A stretch of DNA of 64,000 nucleotides from Bacteroidaceae bacterium. Its GTDB lineage: Bacteria; Bacteroidota; Bacteroidia; Bacteroidales; Bacteroidaceae. The DNA lies in contig JAFXNA010000048.1 of assembly GCA_017529865.1 (NCBI GenBank), forward strand, positions 1 to 64,000, in the 5' to 3' direction. This document shows positions 17,915 through 27,000 of this stretch, in pieces. Each line of letters begins with the position of its first letter. The first letter of the stretch is position 1. Made by a program: the position numbers and the translations under genes. A model generated the notes under the pieces. It did not search any database, was not told the DNA's origin, and worked only from the letters and a program-made list of their open reading frames with translations.

Positions 17915-18943
17915 ATGGACAATCATCAGAAGGACATTGTAATACTTGCCATCGAATCATCGTGCGACGATACGTCGGCGGCTGTGCTGCGCGACGGCAT
18001 CTTATTGTCGAACGTGACGGCCAGTCAGGCTGTGCACGAGCAATATGGTGGCGTTGTACCAGAGCTGGCGAGCCGTGCGCACGAGCAAAACATCGTTCCA
18101 GTGGTCGATGCGGCCTTGAAGCGAGCTGGAGTTGAGAAGGAACAGCTCACTGCCATCGCCTTCACGCGTGGCCCCGGCCTTATGGGCAGTCTTTTGGTGG
18201 GTGTGAACTTCGCCAAGGGGCTTGCACTTGCGCTTGGTATCCCGTTGGTCGAGGTGAATCACTTGCAAGGTCATGTCCTCGCTCATTTCATCAAAGAGAA
18301 TGGCGACGAGACTGCTCCGCCGTTCCCGTTCCTTTGTCTGTTGGTCAGTGGCGGTAACAGTCAGATCGTGAAGGTGAATGCTTATAACGATATGGAAATC
18401 ATCGGGCAGACCATTGACGATGCTGCTGGCGAAGCCATCGATAAATGCTCGAAGGTGATGGGTCTGGGTTATCCTGGAGGTCCTGTCATCGACCGTCTGG
18501 CTCGTCAGGGTAATCCTGAAGCTTATCATTTTGCCAAGCCGAACATCCCGGGTTACGATTACAGCTTCTCCGGGCTGAAGACCTCGTTCCTTTATTCCCT
18601 TCGCGACTGGCTGAAGGACGATGCCGACTTCATTGAGCATCACAAGGAGGACCTCGCGGCCTCGTTGGAACGTACGGTTGTCGATATCCTCATGAAGAAA
18701 CTCCGCATGGCGGTCAAGGACACGTGCATCAAGCATGTTGCCGTGGCTGGGGGCGTCAGTGCTAACAATGGATTGAGGAACGCGTTCCGCGACCATGCCC
18801 AACGTTACGGTTGGACCATCTATATTCCCAAGTTCAGTTATACAACCGACAATGCCGCGATGATCGGCATCGCCGGCTTCTTCAAATATCAGGATCATGA
18901 CTTTTGTGACATCAATGCACCAGCTTTTGCTCGCGTCGGGTAA
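17915..18943 (+). CDS. tsaD: tRNA N6-threonylcarbamoyltransferase catalytic subunit
   Basis: TsaD forms t6A37 in ANN-decoding tRNAs with TsaB and TsaE. The 342-residue sequence carries ILAIESSCDDTSAAVL at the N-terminus, the metal motif EVNHLQGHVLAHF (two His), LLVSGGNSQIVKV, and AVAGGVSANNGLR with YTTDNAAMIGIAG near the C-terminus. Its end overlaps the next gene (pncC) by up to 47 bases in another frame, showing tight packing. Confidence 0.95.
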   Translation: MDNHQKDIVILAIESSCDDTSAAVLRDGILLSNVTASQAVHEQYGGVVPELASRAHEQNIVPVVDAALKRAGVEKEQLTAIAFTRGPGLMGSLLVGVNFAKGLALALGIPLVEVNHLQGHVLAHFIKENGDETAPPFPFLCLLVSGGNSQIVKVNAYNDMEIIGQTIDDAAGEAIDKCSKVMGLGYPGGPVIDRLARQGNPEAYHFAKPNIPGYDYSFSGLKTSFLYSLRDWLKDDADFIEHHKEDLAASLERTVVDILMKKLRMAVKDTCIKHVAVAGGVSANNGLRNAFRDHAQRYGWTIYIPKFSYTTDNAAMIGIAGFFKYQDHDFCDINAPAFARVG

Positions 18944-19376
18944 GTCGCTTTGCACCGCCGAGAGCTGTTCGGGCGGGCGTATAGCCTCGCTCATCACCAG
19001 TATGGCGGGTAGTTCCGAGTATTTCCGTGGCGGCATCGTGTCGTATCAGACTGCAATCAAGGAAATGGTTTTGCACGTCGATGCTGCGGTGATTGAAAAG
19101 TACGGTGTGGTGAGCCGCGAGACCGCCGACGCCATGCGAGTTTGTGCTTGCAATCTGTTTAAGGCCGACTACGCTATCTCGATTACGGGTTACGCAGGCC
19201 CGACGGGGGGCACGGAGGCCGATCCTGTGGGCACGGTCTATATTTCGGTGGGCACGGCGACCCAAGGTCTGACTAAACGTGTTGTCAGCCAGCTTGGCGA
19301 ACGTACAAAGATACAGGACGACGTGGCCCGGCAGGCCATCGAGCTGTTCAATAAGTATTTGGAAGTGGAACTATGA
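18897..19376 (+). CDS. pncC: Nicotinamide-nucleotide amidohydrolase (CinA C-terminal family)
   Basis: The 159-residue protein matches the stand-alone CinA C-terminal domain: LCTAESCSGGRIASLIT, FRGGIVSYQTAIKE, YGVVSRETADAMR and SITGYAGPTGGTEADPVGTV. It deamidates NMN for NAD salvage. The start is either 18897 or the ATG at 18915; both overlap tsaD. Its stop overlaps the rsmE start by ATGA. Confidence 0.88.
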   Translation: MTFVTSMHQLLLASGKSLCTAESCSGGRIASLITSMAGSSEYFRGGIVSYQTAIKEMVLHVDAAVIEKYGVVSRETADAMRVCACNLFKADYAISITGYAGPTGGTEADPVGTVYISVGTATQGLTKRVVSQLGERTKIQDDVARQAIELFNKYLEVEL

Positions 19377-20077
19377 AGGAGGTAAGGTTCTTCTACACGC
19401 CCGAACCTCAGACGGGGATGCTGCCCGACGAGGAAGCGGCGCATGCGGTTCGCGTGCTACGCATGGCGGAGGGTGACGAGCTGTTCCTGATGGACGGCCG
19501 CGGCACGTTCTTCCGTGCTGAAATCACCGAGGCTTCGAAACATCGCTGTGGCTTCCGCATTGTCGAGACTTTGCCTCAGCCGCGGCAGTGGGGGGCTCAT
19601 CTGCACTTGGCTATGGGGGCGACGAAGAACATGGACCGCATCGAATGGCTGGCCGAGAAGGCGACGGAGATAGGGTTCGACGAACTGACTTTCCTTGACT
19701 GCCGATTCTCGGAGCGCAGGGTGGTTAAGAACGAGCGCATCGAGAAGATTATGGTTGCGGCGATGAAGCAGAGCCGCAAGGCCGAGTTGCCGAAGCTGAA
19801 CGGGATGACTTCGTTTGCCGATTTCATCCGCCGGCCGTTCACGGGCGGAAAGTTCATCTGTCATTGCTACGATGACAACCTGCCGTTGCTCTGTGACAGT
19901 CTGATTTCAGGCGAGGACGCGGTGGTGATGATTGGTCCGGAGGGCGATTTCAGCCTCGACGAGGTGCGTGAGGCCGAAGCTGCCGGGTTCCGATCGGTGA
20001 GCCTTGGCAAGAGCCGTCTCCGCACTGAGACTGCTGCCCTTGTTGCGGTGCATCTGATGCATCTGGCTGCGGGCTAA
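19373..20077 (+). CDS. rsmE: 16S rRNA (uracil1498-N3)-methyltransferase
   Basis: RsmE is a SPOUT-fold methyltransferase. The 234-residue sequence begins MKEVRFFYTPEP, has a PUA-like N-terminal domain with EEAAHAVRVLRMAEGDELFL, and the catalytic knot motifs MGATKNMDRIEWLAEKATEI, MIGPEGDFSLDEVREAE and VSLGKSRLRTETAAL. It overlaps pncC by four bases; mazG follows after 69 bases. Confidence 0.94.
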   Translation: MKEVRFFYTPEPQTGMLPDEEAAHAVRVLRMAEGDELFLMDGRGTFFRAEITEASKHRCGFRIVETLPQPRQWGAHLHLAMGATKNMDRIEWLAEKATEIGFDELTFLDCRFSERRVVKNERIEKIMVAAMKQSRKAELPKLNGMTSFADFIRRPFTGGKFICHCYDDNLPLLCDSLISGEDAVVMIGPEGDFSLDEVREAEAAGFRSVSLGKSRLRTETAALVAVHLMHLAAG

Positions 20078-20146
20078 TAGGGGGCTGACGGCCTTGGCAT
20101 CGGTTTTGACGGCGTTTTCGATAGTGACGATTATAAGATTAGAGAT

Positions 20147-20932
20147 ATGCATACAAGAGAAGAGAAACTTGAGGCCTTCGGGCGATTGCTCGACGTGATG
20201 GACACGTTGCGCGAGAAGTGTCCGTGGGATCGAAAGCAGACTTATGAGAGTCTGCGGCCCAATACCATTGAGGAAACTTACGAACTATGTGAGGCCCTGC
20301 TCAACGAGGACAATGCAAACATCTGCAAAGAGTTGGGCGACGTGCTGTTGCACATCGTTTTTTACGCTAAGATCGGCAGCGAGAAGGGCGAGTTCGACAT
20401 TGCCGACGTTTGCAACAAGCTTTGCGACAAGCTCATCTTCCGCCATCCGCATGTATACGGCGAGGTGAAGGTCGACGGGGCCGACGCTGTGCTTCAGAAC
20501 TGGGAACAGCTGAAGACGAAGGAAAAGGATGGCAACAAGACGGTGCTCAGCGGTGTGCCGACGGCTTTGCCTTCGGTCATCAAGGCGGAGCGCATTCAGG
20601 AGAAGGCCAGCAACGTGGGTTTCGACTGGCACAACCGCGAGGACGTGTGGCCGAAGGTGAAGGAGGAGATTGCCGAGTTCGAGGCCGAAGTGGCAAACAT
20701 GGACCGCGACAAGGCCACGCGCGAGTTCGGTGACATCATGTTCGCCCTCATCAATGCTGCGCGCCTCTACCACATCACGCCCGACACTGCGCTCGAGCTG
20801 ACGAACCAAAAGTTCATCTCGCGTTTCAACTACGTGGAGCAGCGGGCCAAGGACGAGGGTCGTGAACTGAAAGACCTGACGCTCGAGGAGATGGACCGAT
20901 TCTGGGACGAATCTAAAAGGAAGGGAAGCTAA
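20147..20932 (+). CDS. mazG: Nucleoside triphosphate pyrophosphohydrolase
   Basis: Housekeeping MazG with two tandem MazG domains in 261 residues. The first has CPWDRKQTYESLRPNTIEET and KELGDVLLHIVFYAKIG; the second has VKEEIAEFEAEV and TREFGDIMFALINAARL. It hydrolyses non-canonical or excess NTPs to NMP and PPi. The stop codon lies in the stem of the terminator at 20921-20953. It is unrelated in size and layout to the small MazG-like protein at 63110-63439. Confidence 0.93.
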   Translation: MHTREEKLEAFGRLLDVMDTLREKCPWDRKQTYESLRPNTIEETYELCEALLNEDNANICKELGDVLLHIVFYAKIGSEKGEFDIADVCNKLCDKLIFRHPHVYGEVKVDGADAVLQNWEQLKTKEKDGNKTVLSGVPTALPSVIKAERIQEKASNVGFDWHNREDVWPKVKEEIAEFEAEVANMDRDKATREFGDIMFALINAARLYHITPDTALELTNQKFISRFNYVEQRAKDEGRELKDLTLEEMDRFWDESKRKGS

Positions 20933-20953
20933 TCCGGTTAGCTTCCCTTTCTT
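20921..20953. terminator. Strong terminator overlapping the mazG stop
   Basis: AAGGGAAGCTAA (20921-20932) pairs perfectly with TTAGCTTCCCTT (20938-20949), followed by T-rich sequence. It sits between convergent mazG and metX and may serve both. Confidence 0.85.
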
Positions 20954-20968
20954 ATTTCATCCTTCCCC

Positions 20969-21982
20969 TTACGGCAGGTAGGGCTTCATCAGTTCTTTCA
21001 GTTGCTGCCACTCGAGTAGGAATCCGTCGTGACCGTAGAGCGAGGTTATCTCGTGGTACTCGGCGCCCGGGATGAACTGGGCCCATTGCTCCATTTCCTT
21101 CGGAGGGAAGAGCAGGTCGGTGTTGATGCTGATGACCATGCTCTTGGCTTTGATGCTTCCGAGGGCTTTTTCCACGCCGCCGCGGAAACGGCCTACGTTG
21201 TGGCTCTCGGCAGACTTCACCACGCTGTAGTAGCTGTATGCATCGAAACGTTTGACGAGCTTTTCGCCCTGATATTGCTCGTAAGACTCGACTCGTTCGG
21301 GGAAGATGCTGTCTTCGTTACGTTCCGACTGGGTGAGGACGAAGCTGTCGTACGTGCGGTAGGTGATAAGTCCCTGGGCACGGGCGCATTTCAGTCCGGT
21401 GCGTCCGCCTTTCAGACTTCGTTCGGCCAGGAACGTCGGGTCGGCCTCGAGGGCCATGCGCTGGGCGGCCAGGGTGGCGCCACACCATGCGTTCATGCGG
21501 GCACAGGTGGCGATGAAGATGGCCTGGCTGATGACTTTCGGCTCCATGATGCTCCACTCGAGCGCCTGAAAACCTCCGATGCTGGCACCGACGAGCAGGT
21601 CGATCTTGTCGATACCTAAGTGCCGGCGTACGAGGATGCTGGCGTTGATGATGTCGCGTACGGTGACGGGCGGAAACGAAAGCATGTACGGCTTGCGTGT
21701 CTTGGGATTGACCGATGAAGGGCCGCTCGAGCCGTAGCACGAGCCGAGCATGTTGACACAGCAGACGAAATAGCGGTCGGTGTCGAAAGTCGCACCCGGA
21801 CCTACGAGGTCGGGCCACCATTCCTCGGCATCGCTGTTGGCGGTGAGGGCATGGCATATCCACACGACTTTTTTCTCGGCCGAATAGTCGCCCGAGGTGT
21901 GGTAGCAGATGTCAATCTCGGGCACTTCGCCGCCGGCCTCGAAACGGAAGGGTTTAGCAACGTGTAATATCTTTCGTATCAT
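20969..21982 (-). CDS. metX: Homoserine O-acetyltransferase
   Basis: An alpha/beta-hydrolase that acetylates L-homoserine for methionine synthesis. The 337-residue sequence has WICHALTANSDAEEWWPDLVG, NMLGSCYGSSGPSSVNP, the nucleophile motif LLVGASIGGFQALEWS, and late INTDLLFPP (Asp) and SLYGHDGFLLE (His). The start at 21982 (MIRKILHVAKPF) is chosen because the TAACTTTG box at 22006-22013 lies just upstream; a longer frame to 22108 would run through the promoter. Close homologues can use succinyl-CoA, so acyl specificity is not certain. Confidence 0.88.
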   Translation of the reverse strand: MIRKILHVAKPFRFEAGGEVPEIDICYHTSGDYSAEKKVVWICHALTANSDAEEWWPDLVGPGATFDTDRYFVCCVNMLGSCYGSSGPSSVNPKTRKPYMLSFPPVTVRDIINASILVRRHLGIDKIDLLVGASIGGFQALEWSIMEPKVISQAIFIATCARMNAWCGATLAAQRMALEADPTFLAERSLKGGRTGLKCARAQGLITYRTYDSFVLTQSERNEDSIFPERVESYEQYQGEKLVKRFDAYSYYSVVKSAESHNVGRFRGGVEKALGSIKAKSMVISINTDLLFPPKEMEQWAQFIPGAEYHEITSLYGHDGFLLEWQQLKELMKPYLP

Positions 21983-22005
21983 GCTTCGATTTTTGTTTCG
22001 GGTCG

Positions 22006-22013
22006 CAAAGTTA
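22006..22013 (-). promoter_or_regulatory. Promoter -7 box TAACTTTG for metX
   Basis: CAAAGTTA on the plus strand, 24 bases upstream of the chosen start. Confidence 0.6.
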
Positions 22014-22170
22014 CGAATAAAAATCGAGATGGCATCGCTTATCCTAAGGAAAATTCTTGCTATAGATATAATAAAGGTATAGAATGGGAAGAATTGTATT
22101 TCAGCCATTGATACCTTCTCCTCAAGGGGTAAACCTTCAACAACGGTGATTGATATTTCCCCTTGAGGGA

Positions 22171-23049
22171 TTATCCCTTCATCTTCCTCTTCACCAGTTC
22201 CATGAACTCATAGTTCTTCAGTCCCCATCCCGGTTCAGCCAAGAGGTCAGGCGGCGACTGACTGACGAACCGCTCGAACACCATGTCGGGTCGGCTGAGG
22301 CTCACGAATCGGACGATAAGCTCGGCATACTCGTCGGCGGTGAATCGGACGAAGTCTTCAGGATGCTCACGGTATTCGTCGGCCATGCGCGTGCCCTTGA
22401 TGAGCTGCAACTGATGGAGCTTGAGGGTCGTGAGGGGTAGGGCACTGAGGATTTCAGCCTCGCCAAGCATGTCGTCGACGGTTTCGCCCGGAAGTCCCAT
22501 GATGACATGCCCCCCTACACGGATGCCGCGCTCGGCAGTGGCGATGACAGCCCGGCGGGTGCAGTCGAAATCGTGGCCACGGTTGATGCGACGTAGCGTG
22601 CGGTCGTACACACTCTCGATGCCATATTCCACAAGGACGAAAGTCCGATGGCTCAGCTCCTCCAGATAGTCGAGAAGGGCCGTGGGCATACAGTCGGGCC
22701 GAGTGCCGATGACCAATCCCACGACGTCGTCGACGCCCAGCGCCTCCTCATACCTCTCGCGCAGCGTGGCGAGGTCGGCATACGTGTTTGTATAGGCCTG
22801 GAAGTAGGCGAGGTACTTCATGTCCGGATATTTACGCCCGAAGAACGCCTTGCCTTCCTCCAATTGCTGACGAATGGTTTTCCCCGTCGCGCAGTACTCG
22901 GGATTGAACGTCTGGTTGTTGCAATAGGTGCAGCCGCCGGTACCGATGCTCCCGTCGCGATTGGGGCAGGTGAAGCCGGCATTCACGCTGATTTTCTGAG
23001 CCTTGCAGCCAACCTGGCTGGCAAGCCATTTACCGAAATCATAATTCAT
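22171..23049 (-). CDS. Radical SAM protein, YhcC/TIGR01212 type
   Basis: The 292-residue protein carries a long-spaced cluster motif, CPNRDGSIGTGGCTYC, with three Cys for a 4Fe-4S cluster, then YLAYFQAYTNTYADL, GLVIGTRPDCMP, VEYGIESVYDRTLRRINRGH and HVIMGLPGET. These match the YhcC family, whose substrate is not settled to my knowledge. The start is set at 23049 (MNYDFGKWLAS) because the TATTTTTG box at 23075-23082 puts the transcript start near 23068, which leaves the ATG at 23070 outside the mRNA. Confidence 0.85.
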   Translation of the reverse strand: MNYDFGKWLASQVGCKAQKISVNAGFTCPNRDGSIGTGGCTYCNNQTFNPEYCATGKTIRQQLEEGKAFFGRKYPDMKYLAYFQAYTNTYADLATLRERYEEALGVDDVVGLVIGTRPDCMPTALLDYLEELSHRTFVLVEYGIESVYDRTLRRINRGHDFDCTRRAVIATAERGIRVGGHVIMGLPGETVDDMLGEAEILSALPLTTLKLHQLQLIKGTRMADEYREHPEDFVRFTADEYAELIVRFVSLSRPDMVFERFVSQSPPDLLAEPGWGLKNYEFMELVKRKMKG

Positions 23050-23074
23050 CCTCATTATTTCGTGATTCACGCTG

Positions 23075-23082
23075 CAAAAATA
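23075..23082 (-). promoter_or_regulatory. Promoter -7 box TATTTTTG for the radical SAM gene
   Basis: CAAAAATA on the plus strand. Its position decides between the competing ATG codons of the gene. Confidence 0.55.
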
Positions 23083-23157
23083 CGAAATAAATATGAATTA
23101 ACCGAGGAAAATGAAAAATAATTTCGAATAACGAATGATGTATTATGAATTATTTCG

Positions 23158-23165
23158 TATCTTTG
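23158..23165 (+). promoter_or_regulatory. Promoter -7 box TATCTTTG unusually close to the start codon
   Basis: Only four bases separate the box from the ATG at 23170, compared with 17-25 at other genes here. The mRNA would be leaderless or nearly so. Confidence 0.5.
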
Positions 23166-23169
23166 TGGC

Positions 23170-25461
23170 ATGAAAACGATAGATTGTTTTATCCCCTACA
23201 GCGACGAAGCAACTGCGAAGGAAAACGTGGCGCAGTTCCGTGCTTCGAATCAAGTTAATCAGATATTCCTGCTGGCACACGATGCCACGCTTCCACAGAT
23301 CGAAGGGTGCAGTGTCCTGTTCATTGACACGCTCGAAAGTTCCGCCACCCTGCGCCAGATGGCCCTTGTCGCCAAGGCCGACTTCGTTGCCATCTACAGC
23401 AAGTATTCGCCCATCACCGTGGGCTATGGCGCCATCGACCGCGTCCTCACCATTGCCGAAACGATGGATGCCGGGATGCTCTACAGCGACCATTATGCCA
23501 TTCGCAACGGCGAAATGACCAAGGCGCCCTGCATTGCCTATCAGATGGGTAGCGTCCGCAACGACTTCGACTTCGGCTCCCTGCGCTTCGTCCGCACCGA
23601 CCACCTCAAGGCATGTGCCGACCTCTACAGCACGAACCAATGGAATGCCGCGGCCCTCTACGAACTCACTTTATACGTCAGCCGACAGGCCACACCTATT
23701 TATTATATAAATGAATATCTCTACACGGAGGACGAGACCGACCTGCGCAAGAGCGGCGAGCGCCAATTCGACTATGTCGACCCACGAAATCGCGATGTAC
23801 AAGTCGAAATGGAGCAGGTCTGCACCGACCATCTGCGCCGAATCGATGCCTACGTCGCCTCCGACGATGTGAGCGACATTGCCACCGGCAGTGGCACCTT
23901 CCCCGTCGAAGCATCTGTCATCATCCCCGTCAAGAACCGCAAGAAGACCGTCGAGGACGCCATCATGTCCGCCATGTCGCAGAAGACGCGTTTCGATTTC
24001 AACATCATCGTCGTCGACAACCACTCGACCGACGGTACAACCGAAATCGTAGCCCGTCTCGCCAACTACGACGCCCGTGTCGTTCACATCATACCCGAGC
24101 GCAACGACCTTGGCATCGGTGGCTGTTGGAACATGGCCATCCAGGACCCTCGCTGCGGACGTTTTGCCATCCAACTCGACTCCGACGACCTCTATTCGCG
24201 CGAGTCGACCCTGCAAATGATCGTCGATAAGTTCTACGCCGAACGTTGTGCCATGGTCATCGGCTCGTACCGCATGTGCGACTTCAACCTGCGCACACTT
24301 CCACCCGGCGTCATCGACCACAAGGAATGGACCGACGACAACGGACGCAACAACGCCCTCCGCATCAACGGTCTCGGTGCACCCCGCGCCTTCTTCACGC
24401 CCCTGCTCCGCAAAATCGGCGTGCCCAACACCAGCTACGGCGAGGACTACGCCCTCGGACTTGCCTTTTCACGTCAGTACCGTATCGGCCGCATCTTCGA
24501 TGTCGTCTATCTATGTCGCCGCTGGGAAGGAAACTCCGACGCAGCCCTGTCGCCCGAGCGAGTCAACCAGAACAACTTCTATAAGGATCAGCTTCGAACC
24601 ATCGAACTGACCGCCCGCCAACATATCAACCGGTTTTGGAACGAGCATCCGACCCAAGACGAAGTCGACAACTTCTTTGACACCCAGATGAAGGCATGGC
24701 CCGAAGTCGGCGAGCGCTATCGAAACCTCAACGTCCAGATCAAGTCGTTCGCCATCGGCGGCAAAACCTATAACGTGCAGCACAACCCCGGTCGCATCGT
24801 CTCTACAGGTGCCAACATCGACAAGAAGACCATCGCCAACCGGCCTTGCTTCCTCTGCGACATGAACCGCCCGGCCATTCAGAAGGGTCTAGCCCTCAAC
24901 GAGCGCTTCAAGCTCCTCGTCAATCCGTTCCCCATTCTCCGCCGGCACTTCACCATCGTCCTTCGTAAGCATGCACCTCAGCAAATCGCTCCGTACTTTG
25001 CCGACATGCTCGACTTCGCCGCCACCCTCGACCGCTACTTCATCTTCTACAACGGTCCGTTCTGCGGCGCGTCGGCCCCCGACCATATGCATTTCCAGGC
25101 AGGTCCCCGCGAGCAGCTTCCCAAAGCCTGTATCACCAAACACTTCGAGCTCCGCTCCAAGTCCAAGGACGAAATGCTGGACAGCTTCCGTAAAGTGTAC
25201 GACAGCTTCCCCATTAATCCCGGTGAAATAGAGCCTCGCCTCAATGTCCTCACATGGCGCGACGCTGACGAATGGGTCAGCATCGTCATTCCTCGCACTA
25301 AGCACCGCCCAGCCTGCTACGACGCGCAGGGCGACGCTCACATGCTGGTCAGCCCGGGTGCCCTCGACATGTCGGGACTTATGATTATCCCTCGAGCCGA
25401 AGATTTCAACCGTCTCACGGCCGACCTAACCGAACGTATCATTAAAGAATGTGGCGTATGA
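23170..25461 (+). CDS. GT2 glycosyltransferase fused to a DUF4922 (HIT-like) domain
   Basis: The 763-residue cytoplasmic protein has three parts: an N-terminal glycosyltransferase-like region (about 1-220, [16 protein letters not shown]); a family 2 glycosyltransferase core (about 245-480) with [32 protein letters not shown] and [11 protein letters not shown]; and a C-terminal domain (about 530-760) with [12 protein letters not shown] and [14 protein letters not shown], a HIT-like nucleotidyltransferase signature seen in DUF4922. The fusion suggests coupled sugar-nucleotide handling and transfer. It overlaps the SpoIID-like gene by ATGA and lies upstream of an AmpG-like transporter, pointing to cell-wall sugar turnover. 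Substrates are unknown. Confidence 0.8.
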   Translation: MKTIDCFIPYSDEATAKENVAQFRASNQVNQIFLLAHDATLPQIEGCSVLFIDTLESSATLRQMALVAKADFVAIYSKYSPITVGYGAIDRVLTIAETMDAGMLYSDHYAIRNGEMTKAPCIAYQMGSVRNDFDFGSLRFVRTDHLKACADLYSTNQWNAAALYELTLYVSRQATPIYYINEYLYTEDETDLRKSGERQFDYVDPRNRDVQVEMEQVCTDHLRRIDAYVASDDVSDIATGSGTFPVEASVIIPVKNRKKTVEDAIMSAMSQKTRFDFNIIVVDNHSTDGTTEIVARLANYDARVVHIIPERNDLGIGGCWNMAIQDPRCGRFAIQLDSDDLYSRESTLQMIVDKFYAERCAMVIGSYRMCDFNLRTLPPGVIDHKEWTDDNGRNNALRINGLGAPRAFFTPLLRKIGVPNTSYGEDYALGLAFSRQYRIGRIFDVVYLCRRWEGNSDAALSPERVNQNNFYKDQLRTIELTARQHINRFWNEHPTQDEVDNFFDTQMKAWPEVGERYRNLNVQIKSFAIGGKTYNVQHNPGRIVSTGANIDKKTIANRPCFLCDMNRPAIQKGLALNERFKLLVNPFPILRRHFTIVLRKHAPQQIAPYFADMLDFAATLDRYFIFYNGPFCGASAPDHMHFQAGPREQLPKACITKHFELRSKSKDEMLDSFRKVYDSFPINPGEIEPRLNVLTWRDADEWVSIVIPRTKHRPACYDAQGDAHMLVSPGALDMSGLMIIPRAEDFNRLTADLTERIIKECGV

Positions 25462-26762
25462 ACGATCCGGAAGTAAAAGTAGGCATCGTCAATGCCCACA
25501 GGATTCGTCTGAACCTGAATGGAACCTTCAGCGCGAAAGGCGAGCGAGTTGACGGTCTGCAGGTAGTGGAGTACGACGAAGGCGGCATCCTATGGAACGA
25601 CAACGTGTATCAGCGCCTCACCTTCAAGCCACAGTCCGACGACGCTTCGTTCTCGCTCCATGAAGTCACCATCGGCAAAGACTTCCATTGGGAACGCAAG
25701 GAGACACAGACCTTCCGTGGCATCCTTCAGTTCATCGTCGACGAGGGTCAGCTCTGCGCCATCAACATCCTCCCAGTCGAGGAATACCTCAAGAGTGTCA
25801 TCTCGTCTGAGATGAAATCCACCGCCTCGCTCGAGTTCCTCAAAGCTCATGCCGTCATATCGCGCAGCTGGCTCATGGCCCAGATCGAGAAACATAGACA
25901 AGTCGAGAACGAACAGCGCGACGCCTTCTTTTCTTTCCATAGAACCGAAGACGAGCTCGTCCGCTGGTACGACCGCGAGGACCACACCCTCTTCGACGTA
26001 TGCGCCGACGATCATTGTCAGCGTTATCAGGGCATCACGAAGGCCAGCAGCCCCCAAGTTGCGCAAGCCGTCGAAGCCACCCGTGGCATGGTGCTCTACT
26101 ACGACGGTCAGATCTGCGACGCGCGCTTCTCGAAATGTTGTGGTGGCATTTCCGAGGAGTTCGGCACCTGTTGGGAGAACATTGACAAGCCTTATCTCAA
26201 AGCCATGCGCGACGGCAAGGATGAAAACGACATTCCAGACCTCACCATCGAGGAAAATGCCCGTCAATGGATCCTTTCAACCCCTGACGCGTTCTGCAAC
26301 ACGCAGAACAAACGCATTCTATCCCATATCCTCAACAACTACGACCAAGAAACCGACGATTTCTATCGATGGGTTGTGCAGTACACCCAACAGGAACTCA
26401 CCCAACTCGTCGTTCAGAACCTGAAGGAAGATTTGGGCGACATCATCGACCTCGTTCCGCTCGCTCGCGGAAAGTCGGGCCGGATTTATCGCTTGCAAAT
26501 TGTCGGAACCAAAAAGAGCATCATCATTGGTAAGGAGCTCGAGATACGTCGCGTCCTTTCACATTCGCATCTCTTCTCCTCCGCCTTCGTCGTCGACAAG
26601 AACTACGACCGTTTCATCATCCACGGCGCAGGCTGGGGACATGGTGTCGGTCTTTGCCAGATTGGCGCCGCCGTCATGGGCGAACAAGGTTACAGTTACA
26701 AGCAGATCCTGCAGCACTACTATCCTGGAGCCTACCTCGCCAGTTCGCTTTTGAACGACTGA
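25458..26762 (+). CDS. SpoIID/LytB-domain protein
   Basis: The 434-residue protein contains the SpoIID core ([34 protein letters not shown]) and the C-terminal signature [20 protein letters not shown]. SpoIID is a lytic transglycosylase acting on denuded glycan in spore formers; in Bacteroidetes the family is found near muropeptide recycling genes. No signal peptide is visible, which is odd for a peptidoglycan enzyme and suggests action on imported fragments or non-classical export. The start at 25458 gives an ATGA overlap with the upstream gene; an ATG-less extension to 25449 is less likely. Confidence 0.82.
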   Translation: MNDPEVKVGIVNAHRIRLNLNGTFSAKGERVDGLQVVEYDEGGILWNDNVYQRLTFKPQSDDASFSLHEVTIGKDFHWERKETQTFRGILQFIVDEGQLCAINILPVEEYLKSVISSEMKSTASLEFLKAHAVISRSWLMAQIEKHRQVENEQRDAFFSFHRTEDELVRWYDREDHTLFDVCADDHCQRYQGITKASSPQVAQAVEATRGMVLYYDGQICDARFSKCCGGISEEFGTCWENIDKPYLKAMRDGKDENDIPDLTIEENARQWILSTPDAFCNTQNKRILSHILNNYDQETDDFYRWVVQYTQQELTQLVVQNLKEDLGDIIDLVPLARGKSGRIYRLQIVGTKKSIIIGKELEIRRVLSHSHLFSSAFVVDKNYDRFIIHGAGWGHGVGLCQIGAAVMGEQGYSYKQILQHYYPGAYLASSLLND

Positions 26763-26769
26763 TGCTTCT

Positions 26770-27000
26770 TAATCGCCGCTCAAGATTCCGCCAGCCACCC
26801 CTTGGCCCCCTCTAACTTCCCCTTCGGTTCCCCCGTTATCGTGGAGAAGGATTCCAACGAGATTTCTTACGTGGAGAAGCTGATAAACGGAAGATCGAAG
26901 CAGGTAAATGGTAAATCGAAGATAGTAAACGGAAGATGAAATCTGGTTAATGATAAATAGAAGATAGTAAATAGTAAATGAATTAATGATTAAATAGAAT
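26770..27000. repeat. Intergenic region with degenerate GGTAAATNGAAGATAGTAAA repeats
   Basis: Between the SpoIID-like and transporter genes, 26885-26985 contains five or six imperfect copies of a TAAATGGAAGATAGTAAAC-type unit. The preceding part is a C/T-rich run like those of the GC-rich palindromic repeats. No ORF is credible here. Confidence 0.45.

Noticed and set aside
18002..19036. 344-codon frame antisense to tsaD
   Set aside because: Shadow frame of a conserved essential gene.
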